64,000 nucleotides of DNA from Chlorophyllum brunneum (Eukaryota; Basidiomycota; Agaricomycetes; Agaricales; Agaricaceae), in assembly GCA_963576785.1 (NCBI GenBank), contig OY756146.1:248001-312000 (forward strand), given 5' to 3'. Under the pieces are notes generated by a model that worked only from the letters and a program-made list of their open reading frames with translations, was not told the DNA's origin and did not search any database. This document shows positions 1 to 13,600 of the stretch, piece after piece. A program made the translations under genes and the position numbers. The stretch's first letter is position 1, and every line of letters starts with the position of its first letter.

Positions 1-3000
1 CCATTCGAAAGAATACACTCGGATTTAGTTGAACTTCCGATTCTTTCTTACCATAAATTTAAATGGGTCATGACCATAATGGACAACTTTTCCTCTCATG
101 GATGGATTTGCTTCCTCCATAAGAAATCAGAAGCAGCAGAAGAAATGAAAAATTTCATTGCCTTAATTCAGACTCAATACGAGACTAAATTAAAAAATCT
201 CTGCACTGATAGAGGAGGAGAGTAGGCAACTGATGAGTTGCAATCTCATTTGCGCTCATTAGGGATTATACATGAGACCAGTGCACCGCACATACACCAA
301 CAAAATGGTCGAGTGGAACGCTTGAACCGAACTCTAATGGATAAAGCAGAAGCCATGCGGCATCATGCTTGTATTCCTGATGGTTGGTGGGAGTTTTCTA
401 TAGATCATGCGATACATATCTATAATAAAACACCGGTATTACGGCTCATGTGGAAAACACCTTATGAAGTGTTGAATCAGAAGATTCCAGACATCTCCAA
501 AGAGAGAGTCTTTGGCTGCGGTACTTATGTCTTTTTCCCAAAAGAGATAAGAGACAATAAACTGACAGCAAAGTCAGAACTCATGATTTTCCTTGGTTGG
601 ACATCAGACAGGAAAAATTATCGTTTCATGAGGTACCTAAATGGGAATGTAATCTATATATCTCCAACAGCCGTATTCAGCGAAGAACACTTCCCTAAAT
701 GTGTTGGGAAGAAGCGAGAAGAACGGATGAACCAACCATCATCTTCTACTTCTCGAAGTACGCCTTCGGAAGTTATTGTCTTCCATGCTCCAGATCCAAC
801 TACTGGTTTACCTATTGATAGACCACCAAGCCCTATTCCCCGAACTTCTACCGGAAGTTCTCCAGAAGATAGGACTTATAGATCTGTACATGGACGGATT
901 CCAACTCCTTTCCCTGAACCTAAAAAGAATAAAGGAAAGGGAAAAGCACCGAATATCGATACTGATATTCAGGAGGAGTGGGATAGTATTGTGCAAAATA
1001 TTCTCTTTCCACCAAGAGAAGCACAAACACCAGAAGACGATGACAGTGATGGATTATCATATGCTGATCCACCTAATCACCCTGAAGGACCGAACCATCC
1101 ACCTTCTCCCAGAGATGATCCGGATGTACAACCATTCATACCCTACACCCCTGTCGAAGATGATCGGGATGCTGGTCCTTCTGTACCACGAGGTCACTCG
1201 GATCAAATACTGGTTCCTGAAATACCTCAGAGACCGCAAAGAACCAGAAAAGTACCTGAACGTCCAGGAAACTTCTATGGTTCTACAAAGCATCCGACCA
1301 AAATACTCCAGGACTATGAGATGTTCCAACCTCCTAAGTCGAAATTAACAAGTTCTACAAGTAGACTTGTTAGACAAATTCGATCAGAGGCTTCCAAACC
1401 TGGAATAATCGATAGACGTTCTCAGCATGAAGCTTCTACATTAGAAGACTTATGCAGAGAAGGAGGAGTAGGGATGATCGATTATCTGTGCGCTCAAAAA
1501 GTCGAATCTCCATTAGTTCCTATTTCTTTCAAGGATCTAAATCGACTACCATCAGAAGAGAAATCTAAATGGTGGAAAGCGTGCTTAGAAGAGTTAAATT
1601 CACTCAAAGAAAGACATGTTTATGACTTAGCTAAACTTCCGCCTGGAAGAAAAGCTGTCAAAAATAGATGGGTCTTCACACCCAAATCAGACGGTCGATA
1701 CCGTGCTCGACTAGTAGCAAAAGGATTCTCTCAGATAGAGGGAATCGATTACGATGAACTATTTTCACCAGTAGTCCGTTATGAGACAGCACGACTCATA
1801 TTTGCAGTCGCTGCCCTCAACGATTGGGAGATGCTCAGTTTAGATGTTAAAACTGCTTATCTCTATGGAAAACTGGATGAAGAACTCTATATGGAACTTC
1901 CAGAAGGTTTCAATACAGGTCATGGTAATTTGGTTTGGAAATTAAACCGAGCTATTTATGGATTAAAGCAATCTGGACAACAATGGTGGAAGGAATTGAC
2001 TAAGTCAATGACTGACCTAGGATTTGTCCGATCCAAACTAGATGCTGGAGTCTATTATTACTATGACCCTGAAACCAAAGAGCTTATTATAGCTCTGGTC
2101 TATGTAGATGACTCAATGTTCGTCGGAATTAGAGGCTCTAGACTTCTACATGAGAAGCGAGCACTCTTTATGAAGAAATGGGAATGCCGAGACCTTGGTC
2201 CAACCAAAGAGTTCCTTGGTATGAAAATTTCGCGAAATCCTATAAACCAATCAATTACCCTAGACCAAATGGATTATCTAGGAAAAGTTCTTGATCGATT
2301 TAATATAATTGGAAAAGAAGAAATACCATTACCAAATGGATTTATCTTCGAATCCAATACAGGAAAAGCGACACCTGACTTCATAAAGAGGTATCAACAA
2401 TTAGTAGGATTGGTTATGTATCTGATGATAGGCAGTCGGCCCGACATAGCTTTTGCCACTGTCAAACTATCACAACATATGACCAATCCAACTAAAGCGC
2501 ATTACAATGCAGGCTTACATTTGCTAAAGTATCTTAATGCTACTCGCAAATATAGAATTACCTATAATGGAAGTTCTATGCAAGGCCTGAATGCCTTTTC
2601 CGACTCTGATTGGGCTGGTGATCCAATTAGTCGTAAATCTGTAACTGGATATTTCTGTTTATTAGCCAGCGGAGCTATCGCTTGGTTAAGTAGGAAACAG
2701 AAAACTGTTGCATTATCTTCCACTGAAGCTGAGTATATGGCTTTGTCAGATTGCAGTCGACAACTTGTTTGGACTGTCAATTTGTTGGAAGAAATTGGTA
2801 TCCAATCATTAGCCCCTTATCTCTTCGGTGATAATGAGAGATCAATATTTTGGGCCAAAAATCCAGTAACAGAAAAACGATCAAAACACGTCGACGTCAA
2901 ATACCATTACATCCGTGATTTGGTAGAAGACGGAAAGATTGAAATATTCTCTGTGAAAGGCACTGAAAATCCTGCCGATATTCTCACAAAGAATTTAGAC

Positions 3001-3051
3001 AAAATTAAATTCAATCTATTCCGACCTCGCCTTGGCTTGACGTTTGAGTGA
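1..3051 (+). pseudogene. Copia A pol polyprotein (integrase C-part, RT, RNase H), one nonsense codon
   Basis: One frame is open from base 1 to the stop at 3049-3051 except for a TAG at 223-225, inside the integrase motif TDRGGEYATDEL, where other copies have TAT. Downstream of it: the integrase glutamate region (HQQNGRVE, about 300), an acidic Pro/Ser-rich linker, RT with the catalytic YVDD at 2101-2112, and RNase H with SDSDWAGD near 2600 and STEAEYMAL near 2720. The order integrase before RT is diagnostic of Ty1/copia. The stop may be recent; the 2.8 kb after it is intact. The upstream gag and protease lie outside the window. Confidence 0.9.
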
Positions 3052-3085
3052 TTAAAACTCTATATCAATACAGAGCAAGGAGGAG

Positions 3086-3657
3086 TGTTGAAGTTTCGGA
3101 CATATTCTAGAAATAGATTATGAAGTCATTATTCTAATAATAGACTGATCCGTTACTTTCCAGTAACTTCATTCCGTAGTAACTTCCTATGAGTTGCTCT
3201 GCATACGATGAGAGTCATAAGTACTTGATAGATTATTCTACATAGTACCAATGACTAGATACTATGTTCCGCAGTACTCCACGGGCACTACGCCGCAGTT
3301 AAAGGGAGTCATAAGGAACAATCCATGCAATGCTAGTATTTTATGTAGTATGACTCGTCTATGTTACAATATGTATATAAACCCCATGTAGCAGACCTAA
3401 GTTCTGCATCTTGTTCAATCGAACAACTTCTTCATCATTGCCTATCTCTTTGAGTACAATACCTCAATCGATCTTATCGACTTCGACCTCTACTTAACTG
3501 ACGTTAACCGCTTCATCAATAATATCTGTCTATCCGAATTACCTTTCTACAGGTATCAGATAGAAGCTTATTATCTCGGTGAGTAGACCCTACGTTCTCT
3601 CCCACTGCGTTTACTGCTGCCCCCAGCAAACAACTCGTTATGGTCGTTTCCTCAACA
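3086..3657 (+). repeat. 3' LTR of copia A
   Basis: About 572 bp beginning TGTTGA and ending TCAACA (inverted termini), directly after a polypurine tract. Contains a TATATAA box at 3374-3380 and, near its end, the GGTGAGTAG splice-donor-like motif seen in every LTR of this family. Flanked on the right by GTAAG, the predicted target duplication. Confidence 0.93.
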
Positions 3658-3945
3658 GTAAGAACATAGATGAGTTATACTACATAAAATACTAGGAATA
3701 CATAGAATGTTCCTTATAACTCCTACTAACTGTGGTGTAGTACCTGTGGAGTACTGCAGAACATATTATACCAGTCATTGGAACTATGTAGAATAATCTA
3801 TCAAGTACCAATTGACTTTATGACTCTCATTGTATGCAGAGCAACTCATAAGAAGTTACTACAGATTGAAGTTACTGGAAAGTAACAGATCAGTCTATTA
3901 TTATCATAATGACTTCATAGTCTATTTCTAGAAGAAACTTCAACA
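3658..3945 (-). repeat. Partial 3' LTR of copia B
   Basis: Reverse complement of the first half of the family LTR, ending in CAACA next to a minus-strand polypurine tract (CTCCTCCTTGCTC on plus). Truncated on its left exactly at the end of copia A. Confidence 0.9.
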
Positions 3946-6900
3946 CTCCTCCTTGCTCTGTATTGATATAGAGTTTTAATCACTCAAACATCAAGCCAAG
4001 GCAAGGTCAGAATAGATTGAATTTAATTTTGTCTAAATTCTTTGTAAGAATATCAGCAGGATTTTCCGTGCTTTCACAGAGAATATTTCAATCTTTCCTT
4101 CTTCTACCAAGTCATGAATGTAATGGTATTTGATGTCAACATGTTTTGATTGTTTTTCTGTTACTGGATTTTTGGCCCAAAATATTGAGCCCTTATTATC
4201 ACTGAAGAGATAAGAAGCCAATGATCAGATACCAATTTCTTCCAACAAATTGACAGTCCAAACAAGTTGTCACTGCAATCTGACAAAGCCATATACTTGG
4301 CTTTGGTGGAAGATAATGCAACAGTTTTTTGTTTTCTACTTAACCAAGCAATGGCTCCACTGGCTAATAAACAGAAATATCCAGTTACAGATTTATGACT
4401 AATTAGATCACCAGCCCAATCAGAGTCAGAAAAAGCATTAAGGCCTTGTATAGAACTTCCATTATAGGTAATTCTATATTTGTGAGTAGCATTAAGATAC
4501 TTTAGCAAATGTAAGCCTGCATTATAATGCGCTTTGGTAGGATTGGTCATATGTTGTAATAACTTGACAGTGGCAAAAGCTATGTTGGGCCTACTGTCTA
4601 TCATTAGATATATAACTGATCCTACTAACTGTTGATACCTCTTTATGAAGTCAGATGTTGCTTGTCCTATATTGGATTCAAAGATAAATCCATTTGGTAA
4701 TGGAATTTCTTCTTTTCCAATTACTTTAAATTGATCAAGAACTTTTCCTAGATAATCTATTTGGTCTAGGGTAATTGATTGGTTTATAGAATTTTGCAAA
4801 ATTTTCATGCCAAGAAACTCATTGGTTGGACCAAGGTCTTGGCATTCCCATTTCTTCATAAAGAGTGCTCGCTTCTCTTATAGAAGTCTAGAGCCTCTGA
4901 TTCCAATGAACATTGAATCATCTACATAGACTAGAGCTATAATAAGCTCTTTGGTTTCAGGGTCATAGTAATAATAGACTCCAGCATCTAGTTTGGATCG
5001 GACAAATCCTAGGTCAGTCATTGACTTAGTCAATTCCTTCCACTATTGTCGTCCAGATTGTTTTAGTCTATAAATGGCTTGGTTTAATTTCCAAACCATA
5101 TTACCATGACCTGTATTGAAACCTTCTGGAAGTTCCATATAGAGTTCTTCATCCAGTTTTCCATAGAGATAAGCAGTTTTAACATCTAAACTGAGTATCT
5201 CCCAATCATTGAGGGCAGCAACTGCAAATATGAGTCATGCTGTCTCATAATGGACTACTGGTGAAAATAGTTCATTGTAATCAATTCCCTCTATCTGAGA
5301 GAATCCTTTTGCTACTAGTTGAGCACAGTATCAACTATCTGATTTGGGTGTGAAGACTCATCTATTTTTGACAGCTTTTCTTCCAGGCAGAAGTTTAGCT
5401 AAGTCATAAACATATCTTTCTCTGAGCAAATTTAACTCTTCTAAGCATACTTTCCACCATTTAGATTTCTCTTCTAATGGTAGTCAATCTGGATCCTTGA
5501 AAGGAACTAATGGTGATTTGACTTTTTGAGCATACAGATAATTGATCATCCCTACTCCTCCTTCTCTGCATAAGTCTTCTATTGTAGAAGCTTCATGCTG
5601 AGAATGTCTATCGATTATTCCAGGTTTGGAAGCCTCTGATCGAATTTGTCTAACAAGTCTACTTGTAGAACTTGTTAATTTTGACTTAGGAGGTTGGAAC
5701 ATCTTATAGTCCTAAAGAATTTTGGTCGGATACTTTATAGAACCATAGAAGTTTCCTGGATGTTCAGGTACTTTTCTAGTTCTTTGTGATCTCTGAGGTA
5801 TTTCAGGAACTGGTACTTTATCCAAGTGACCTCGGGGTACAGAAGAACCAGCATCCCAATCATCTTTGACAGGGGTATAGGGTATGAATGGTTGTACATC
5901 TGGATTATCTCTTTGAGAAGGCAAATGGTTTGGACCTTCAGGGTAATTGGGTGGATCAGCATATGATAACCTATCACTGTCATCATCTTCTGGTATTTGT
6001 GTTTCTCTTGGTGGAATGAGAATATTTTGCACAATACCATCCCACTCCTCCTGAACATCTGTATCGATATTTGGTGCTTTTCCCTTTCCTTTATTCTTTT
6101 TAGGTTCAGGGAAAAGAGTTGGAATACGTCCATGAACAGATCTATAAGTCCTATCTTCTGGAGAACCTTCAGGAGAAGTTCGGAGTATAGGACTCAATGG
6201 TCTATTAAAAGGTAAACCAGTAGACGGATCTGGAGCATGGAAGACAATTACTTCCAAAGGTGTGCTTCAAGAAGTAAAAGATGATAGTTGGTTCATCCGT
6301 TCTTCTCACTTTTTCCCAATACATTTAGGGAAGTATTCTTCACTGAATACAGCTGTTGGAGATGTATAGATTATATTTCCATTAAGGTGCCTCATGAAAC
6401 GATAGTTTTTCCTATCAGATGTCCAACCAAGGAAAATCATGAGTTCTGACTTTGCTATCAGTTTATTGTCTCTTATCTCTTTTGGGAAAAAGACATAAGC
6501 ACTGCAGCCAAAGACTCTCTCTTTGGAGATGTCTGGAATCTTTTGATTCAACACTTCATATGGTGTTTTCCACATGAGCTGTGATACTGGTGTTTTATTA
6601 TAGATATGTATTGCATGATCTATAGAAAACTCCTACCAACCATCAGAAATACAAGCATGATGCCTCATGGCTTCTGCTTTATCCATTAAAGGTCAGTTCA
6701 GGCATTCCACTCGACCATTTTGTTGGTGTATATGCAGTGCACTAGTCTCATGTATAATCTCTAATGAGCACAAGTGAGATTGCAACTTGTCAGTTGCATA
6801 CTCTCCTCCTCTATCAGTGTAGAGATGTTTTAATTTAGTCTCGTATTGAGTTTGAATTAAGGCAATGAAATTTTTCATTTCTTCTGCTGCTTCTGATTTC

Positions 6901-8690
6901 TTATGGAGGAAGCAAATCCATCCATGAGAGGAAAAGTTATCCATTATGGTCATGACCCATTTAAATTTATGGTAGGAAAGAATTAGAAGTTCAACTAAAT
7001 CCAAGTGAATTCTTTCAAATGGATGCTTTGCATGTGTAGGGTTCTCTCTAAAGGGTTTCTGGTGCATCTTTCCCTTGGCACAACCATCACAGACTGGTTT
7101 TTGCTTGGGAATCTGTACTGGAGTAAACCCAATCATATTTTTCTCAAAATGATTGAGAATACGATTAGAGGGATGTCCTAATCTTGCATGTACAACTTTG
7201 TAGCCAATAATCAGATCTGCAGTCATAGCTGTATGCTCTGAATGTACAATTTTGGTATTAACAAAATATAAAGTAGTGTTATGATTTGCTAAAGGATATG
7301 CTTGAAGAATAGCATTTCCTTCGCTATCAACAACTACTGATTTGTTGGCATCTATTCTAACAGTTTTGCCATCTTGGCATAACTGTCCCACTGACATTAG
7401 TTGTTCAGAGGTTCCTTTTAGAAGGAAGACTAGATATATTAATATCTGCATTGGTTGAATGCTATTAGTCTTTCTATTATAGACTCTATGCTTAAGCATA
7501 ACTATGCCAAGACCAACTGCATTAAGGTAGGGACCTTGTGCTCCTACTGTTTTAATGGGGATAGAAACTTCTAATTCTTTGAAGTTGATAAAGTCTTCTG
7601 CATAATGATATAATACCCCTGAGTCTAATAACCAAACATCACTATATTCTTCTAGTAGCATTATGATTTGATCATTGCTTAATGATTGAGATCTTATTTG
7701 ATTTGGTACTCTTAAATACTGATCGGGCATGCATATAGAGAAGCAAGAAAATTGAGAAGTATTAAAACACTTCTTGCTCATCAATTTACACAAAGAAAAT
7801 ACATGATTATGGGATCCTAAAGATCCCATTTGCATATTTACATGCCCGGCCCCCAATGTCCCTTCCCCTTACCCTTGCCCTTCTTCTTGTGAAGATGGCT
7901 GGTTGGTGACAGGACTGTGTATCAGGGTTAGTAAGAGTATCTGAGATCGAATTGATCATGTACCCAGCTCCTCCCTTCTTCTTGAAGTCGCTTCCATAGT
8001 CAGTCAACAAAAGTCTGAGAGATACCTCAGATTGAGGTGCTGAAGCAAAGGGTTTGGACTTAGAAGATGAAGGTCCATTAGGGGACCTCGGAAGGGGTTC
8101 AGAAGGGAGTCCTGCAGCATTTGCAGGGTTCCTGGGGTTACAGATGTTGTAGGCAACATCCTGAGCTGGTGCCATGAGGTTGTCAACCTCCTTCTCCTCT
8201 TCAAGCCACTTGAAGGCCTTATCTACCAACACTGTAAGTGTGGCAGGTCACCTATAAGTGGTCTTGTCTTTCAAAATAAGAGAATATCTCTTACTTTGAA
8301 AGGGCTCCTGAGGTGGAGAGGCCCGAGGAAGAGGAGGAAACTCCTCATCATAGGTCCTGATGGCCGGAGCTACTATTTCCTCGTGAGGAGGAAGGTAGAA
8401 CGGCTGAACCTCTCTGGGTTCAAGTGAGTCACCCCGGGCAACAGAGTCCATGCTTGAGACCTTTACCACATGGTGCATAGCCAAATTGATTTTTGTCCCA
8501 AATTTGGGTAAAACCATTAAGGAATATGGCAAACCAATGGGTAAAAGAAAATTGAAGTGGACACAAGTCGCATTAATATCGGGGTTACTATACTTCAAGA
8601 ACCATTTACTCACCCTCGTGTGACCCTCACAGGTATAACCTGGGGGGTGACCAGAAGAAACAGAAGGTACACCAGGAGGTGTTACTGATC
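3946..8690 (-). pseudogene. Copia B pol remnant (protease, integrase, RT, RNase H)
   Basis: Minus-strand blocks at 8613-8248, 8232-7807, 7856-6693, 6575-6306, 6257-5712, 5702-5484, 4859-4161 and 4221-4033 align in order to copia A and D. They carry the protease-region LLDSG, integrase zinc and core motifs (CDGCAKGK; YTDRGGEYATD) and RNase H (SDSDWAGD). Many frameshifts and stops separate them. Around 5331-5340 three arginine codons that contain CpG in copia A have become TGA, TGT and CAA, so part of the decay is CpG transition. Not expected to encode protein. Confidence 0.88.
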
Positions 8691-8753
8691 ATCCTTGTTG
8701 GGCACAGGGATGAGAGACCTGGTGCATTCTCTGGTTGTATCAATCGAGTGCAT

Positions 8754-8761
8754 GCTTTTTT

Positions 8762-8768
<7 letters not shown>
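8754..8768. repeat. Target site duplication, left copy (LINE 1)
   Basis: GCTTTTTTGCCATTT, repeated exactly at 14713-14727. In the uninterrupted copia copies the corresponding sites are continuous, so this is the duplicated target of the LINE insertion. Its last three T bases are indistinguishable from the start of the poly-T tract. Confidence 0.93.

Positions 8769-8802
<34 letters not shown>
8766..8802 (-). repeat. Poly(A) tail of LINE 1 (37 T on plus strand)
   Basis: An uninterrupted run of 37 T marks the 3' end of the minus-strand LINE. The run overlaps the target duplication by up to three T bases. Its length and purity suggest a fairly recent insertion. Confidence 0.95.
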
Positions 8803-8808
<6 letters not shown>

Positions 8809-9244
8809 ACAATTTATATAGCAGTACTCGAACGCAGTCCACGTGTACATACATACAAAGGCAGAACGTACAGATCATTCGGAGAAGGGAAAGTGAACTA
8901 TAAGTAAACTAACCCCACGAGACTCGATGCTATCTAGCACATATACTAGAGAGATGTTTGGTACCTATGTTGATCAGCGAGAAAGAGGGAGAGAGGAGTT
9001 CAGAAAGAGAGAGAGTGAGAGAGAGGAATTGATAGAAAAGAAACTATCTGCTCGCAATCACAAGGGGGAACAACAAATGGTACTAGCGTATGGGAGGGCA
9101 TTAGCCTAGACACCATGGGAGGAATGGATTTTGAATGAAAGCTATCTATAAAATAGTAGACGAGTGAGAAAGGGAGAGGTAGAGAAATGAATTTGAAGTC
9201 CATAACCGGGAGAGCATAAGAAAAAAGAGAAAAAGAAGAGGATT

Positions 9245-12200
9245 TTACGCAGGCACAGACCCAAACCTCCTTTGGACTTGATGACGATGTAACGGGGGTA
9301 TTGACCCAGCATGGATACAAGGGCAGTTGGGTTCTGGGGGGAAGCTGAACGCAGTAGGGTTTTGACGCAAGAAATTGACAAAAGTCTTGATGGTGTTGAT
9401 GCCAAAGTGATGATTGAAGTTGTTGCAACAATAGAGGATGTGCAACCTAGTCTGTACCATTTGGTTGTCACAGTGGTGGCATGATAAGTCCTCATTGGGG
9501 AAAAAACAGAGTCGAAATTCCCCGATCGGGGTGTGGCAAAGGATGGCGCAACACGCTCTTGCAAAGAGCTGAGGCTGGTAACCACATTCTCGTATCCAGG
9601 GACCGGATTTGATGTGTGACGGTAAAGCGGAGGCCCCATTCGCTTGCACCGGGAGGTGGAGGAAGGAGCTACCACTGTATTTCTTGAAGCCGAACATGGC
9701 CTGCCATGTATGGATTGCTCGTTTAGCGGACTTCTTGTGTAAGTAGTCTACGGAGTTAGGGACTCAGTGATTTCTACCCTGGTTAGGCCAGGCAACTATT
9801 TGGATCCAATCATGAGTAGCTTTTTGTATACCATATTTACATTTTGACGGCGTGTGATAGAAGGAAAGGTGGTATTGGTCTGACTTGCTGAACCAAGCCA
9901 GGAGCGCCTTCGATGTGAGGATAGATTGTCGCTGGCAGGAGTGTGGTGAACAATTGAGTAAGAGCCGGGAGGCTGCAATGGAGTTGGTGAACATGTGAAT
10001 GTGTCCAACCTGGTCATATTCTGTGGTTGCAAGTACCTTGGTGATTCCTAAGTACTGCACGACAAGTTCCGTGTCTGTCGATGTAGTTCCTCCGAGCCTC
10101 TTCATGATAGAGCTCCTGCCATCTAGGTGTCGAATAGTAGCTGCCGCCGTAAACTGGCTGGCAAGTGGGTTGGAGTTGGGGTGGACTGAGCCATCCATGC
10201 CAATAATGATGGATTTATCGTCCATTGTTGCATTTGTCGTAACATCATCCCAAAGTGTCTTCGAGAGGTGAGGGTTGTCCTGGTTAAATCCTGTAAAAGA
10301 TCTATTAGTAGAGAAATGGTCAAGTAACCTACGTCCAGGCCAGACAGATTTAGAAACAGAGTTAAAATGTTCCATATACCAAGTCTCGGAGGTGGGGCAT
10401 GAAATATCCATCATAGCTCCAAGTGTCTTCTTCTTCTGAATCTCCATGAAATTCTTGATGTGAAGTCGGTGGGGGGAAGAATGATACTCTCTCATCAATC
10501 TTGCCAATGCGTGTTCATTGTCTAACGTATGAAGCCTTGATGTTTGTTGTTCGGCCAACTTTCAGAGATGGAGTTTGATGGGCATGAGCCCCACGAGGGA
10601 CTCTACACTGCCGGTGGGAGAAGTCCGGAAGGCCCTGGTAATCCAGAGCACCGCACTTTGTTGCATCTTGTTGAGGATTTCACAAGTCCCTTTAGTACGT
10701 GACCTATCATGAAACCAAAGTCGGTATCTGTATGTTGCTACTGGTACAACACATGAACGGTATAGTAGTCTTTTGTTGCTGGGGGACAGGCCTCTAACGG
10801 AGTTCCCTAGCATTTTCATCACCTTAATCATGGATATCGCTTTGGCAGAGTAGAATCAAACATGTTCTTTGAAGGTCAACGTCCAGTCGAAGTAGAAGCC
10901 GAGGTACCACCAATGGGTCTTTGGTTTAAGGGGGTTGTGACCAGTGGACGGTGGGGATCCCAAATCGATGGAGGGATTTGAGTCTTGTCTTGCATGCATA
11001 AAGTGGAAGATCTCGGACTTGCTGTGTTCAATTTCAAGGCCAAATTCGTTCATGAGCTGCTCCATTTTGCGGTACATGTGTTGGAGGATTTCGACGTTCC
11101 GTTCCAGGGACGGGGATTATGCAACTAAGGTGCCATCATCAACAAACGACAGGATGTCAAAGTCCCACCTGTCTTGGTGTTCCTCCATATGGATGTCGAA
11201 GATGTGAAGGAGGGGGGCAAGGAATAAGGTGGAGAGAATGGGGCTAAGGGCCAAGTCTTGACCTACCCCCACTGCTGCGTTGAACTCCAGGGAGGTTTCA
11301 TTATTCCACCAGTAGGTTGTGTGGCATTCTTTGAGGTAGTTGTTGAAGAACACTGCGATTTGAGGGGGAAATCCTTGGCATCTTAGTATGTCAATAAGGA
11401 GGTCATGATTGAGGGAGGGGAAGAATTGGGCAACATTGAATGCAAGCACCGATGTCTTCTTCTTCTTCGTCCAAGCTCCCGGATGATGTGCGTTAGGAAG
11501 AGACCCGTGTCTTCAGTGGACCGCTGGTGGATAGCTCCCAGTTGGTGAGGGTGGAGAACTTTGAATTTCACTGCCTTGAATTGGAGTCATTTAGCAAGTA
11601 TTTTCTCTATTAGTTTCCCAAACGTATTGAGGAGGACGATCGGTCTGAATGCCTTCGGAGTGGAGTAGTCGGGTTTGTTGGGTTTGGGGATGATCACCGA
11701 CATTGACTTCTTAAAGTGTGCAGGCCAATGTCCGATGTTCAGACATGTACTGCTGATTTTGAGGAAGAGACCGGCGCAAGTTTCATCGGCGATGATCTGC
11801 TTAAGATGGGACCAGGAAATATGGTTGGGACCGGGGGAGGAAGAATTCGAGGTATCCTTGAGCAACTCCATCATCTCTAGGAGAGAGAAGTTCACCCAAG
11901 TCCTATTCTCCATTCTGTTTGGTAGAGGGAGTTCATCCAGGACTGCCGCATTCATTGGTCTGTCGCAGGCAGCATTGTAGTGTTGGTCGAGTGCCATTCA
12001 CAGGTTGTCCAGAGTAAGACAAGGATGGCCGTTATAATGCATAGCTTCCGTAGCCAGGAGTGCATGATCTTTAACCCATGGCATCAGATCCCATGGGTGT
12101 TTTCGGTCGACTGAGATTTCTTGGATCTTCCTGTCGAAATATGTTCTTTTTGTTCTCCTTGTGGTCTTGCAAAAAGCATTCCATTTGCACTTGTTCTTGC

Positions 12201-13293
12201 GGTCCACACGGTATATAGTGGGTGCAGTGGAGCACTCCTCGTTCTACCAGGTTTTGGATCTAGTGGTAATCTTGGTCTTCTTAGTATTCCGGTTCCAGGA
12301 TCTGTCAAATAAAACTCCCAAATTGGCGACAGCTCTCTCCAGCTCATCCGCGTCATTCATTAGCCAGTTCTTGTTTTTGATTCCTTCTACAATATCCGTC
12401 AGGAACCTGGTTTCCTCATCTGAATCCTTGGGGATAGTTAGTCTTTCGATGACAATATCCATTTGCAGAATAGGCAACCTAATTAAGAGGGGGGCATGGT
12501 CAGAGTTGTACCAATTGCCTGCCTGGATAGTGTGGGTGGGGATGTATGGTAACATTCCTGAGACAAACAACAGGTCAATGACTGTGTCTGGTAGATTGGG
12601 GTCCAAGGCATAACGAGTTGGTATGGCTGCAGACGGAGTTGTCCTCACAAGATTAAGGGCTTCAGTGAACATAAGGAGACGGTCCGCACTCGCCAGATGT
12701 TGATCTGTTGAAGGGTCCCATAACTCCAATCGGATGTTGATATCTCCCCCCATTAGAAGAAAGGGCAGGAGGCCGAAGAGGTGCTCCTTGAGGAAATGGA
12801 GTGCAGTGTTATGGCTATCATTGTAGACATTTAGCAGCAGTAGTTCTTCTCCTCCTGCATATAGGGAAATACACAGGAGGTCTCGATGTTCAATTAAATC
12901 TCTTCAAATGGAGGGTCGGAGTCATTTCAGTCTCTTGTGAGCAAAGACGAGGACTCGTGGAGTGGTACGGTGTTCCATGTTGACCGTATGTTGAGGGTAT
13001 CATCGGCGTCCCACTTGGAGGACTTCTTCAGCAATAATTGGATATGAGAGGAGCGTCCAGTCCAGGTGAACTGGGCCTCCCACGAGAGGTAATCTGTCAT
13101 TAGAGACAGATGAGGGAATGTTATGGAGAAATCTCCATGGGGGTTCTTGTATGAGGAGGAGGTCGACGTCACCTCTATGCGCAAGGACTGTCTCTATCAC
13201 TCCATATGATCTTCCAACGTTGTGAGAGCAGACCTTCAACTCACTCAGAAGTGAGCGAGGAGGCCTGTCTTGATTGTCGGGGACATTATTCAT
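9245..13293 (-). pseudogene. LINE 1 ORF2: endonuclease, RT, RNase H, zinc finger (frameshifted)
   Basis: Starts at ATG 13293 with the endonuclease (LKVCSHNVGRSYG, then LLLIQEPPW). Continues at 12753-12244 (GGDINIRLELWD and the SDH motif in YNSDHAPLLI), then the RT N-terminus at 11997-11587 (PGPNHISWSHLKQ; IPKPNKPDY; FRPIVLLNT) and RT core at 11449-11117 with FVDD. RNase H is at 10558-9764 (GMDGSVHP; TDTELVVQY). A C-terminal Cys/His motif (CHHC..H..C) lies at 9697-9245. Several frame changes separate the blocks, so the copy is dead although each domain is recognisable. The start overlaps the ORF1 stop as ATGA, the same as in LINE 2. Confidence 0.88.
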
Positions 13294-13600
13294 TGGGGGG
13301 GGTTAGTCTGGCTTCGACTAGCCGGGGATGAGGAGGAAGGGGCAATGGAGCTCCTTTGTTGGCTCTTAATTCGAGCGCTTTGTTGGCATGCCAGTCGTGG
13401 TCAAATCGCTTCTTCCAAAACTGACACTTTCAATCAGTGGCAAGGTGGTCCTTGCCACAGTTGGAGCACGTGGCCTTGTGAGGGCATGGTTCTCTGGCAG
13501 GGGTGGCCACAATAGGCAGTTCTGCTTTGTTGTTGCCTTTACAGCAGTGGGCGAACAATCAGTGGTTGGCGGTGGAGTGTCTCGACTAAGGGGCCCCTTG
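13290..13600 (-). pseudogene. LINE 1 ORF1, C-terminal remnant
   Basis: Aligns by nucleotide to the last 250-300 bases of LINE 2 ORF1, including the zinc-knuckle block and the closing TNPPQ-stop. The homologous protein is split between two frames here. Upstream of about 13600 the similarity stops. ORF1 proteins of this type bind the element RNA; this fragment cannot encode a complete one. Confidence 0.7.

Larger units (their letters stand above)
1..3657 (+). mobile_element. Ty1/copia LTR retrotransposon, copy A (5' part outside window)
   Basis: The element enters the window inside the integrase core and runs through reverse transcriptase and RNase H to a purine-rich tract (3073-3085) and a 3' LTR. 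It ends at 3657, where sequence changes abruptly to the middle of a minus-strand LTR of the same family. That junction is what is expected if copy A inserted into the 3' LTR of copy B. It is the least decayed copia copy here, with a single nonsense codon in the visible 3 kb. Confidence 0.93.

Noticed and set aside
8695..9109. Short plus-strand ORFs around the poly-T tract
   Set aside because: They read through the LINE tail and untranslated sequence; no motif.
9142..9675. Second long minus-strand ORF alongside the LINE zinc-finger region
   Set aside because: Out-of-frame shadow of the LINE ORF2 C-terminus, which alone carries the Cys/His motif.
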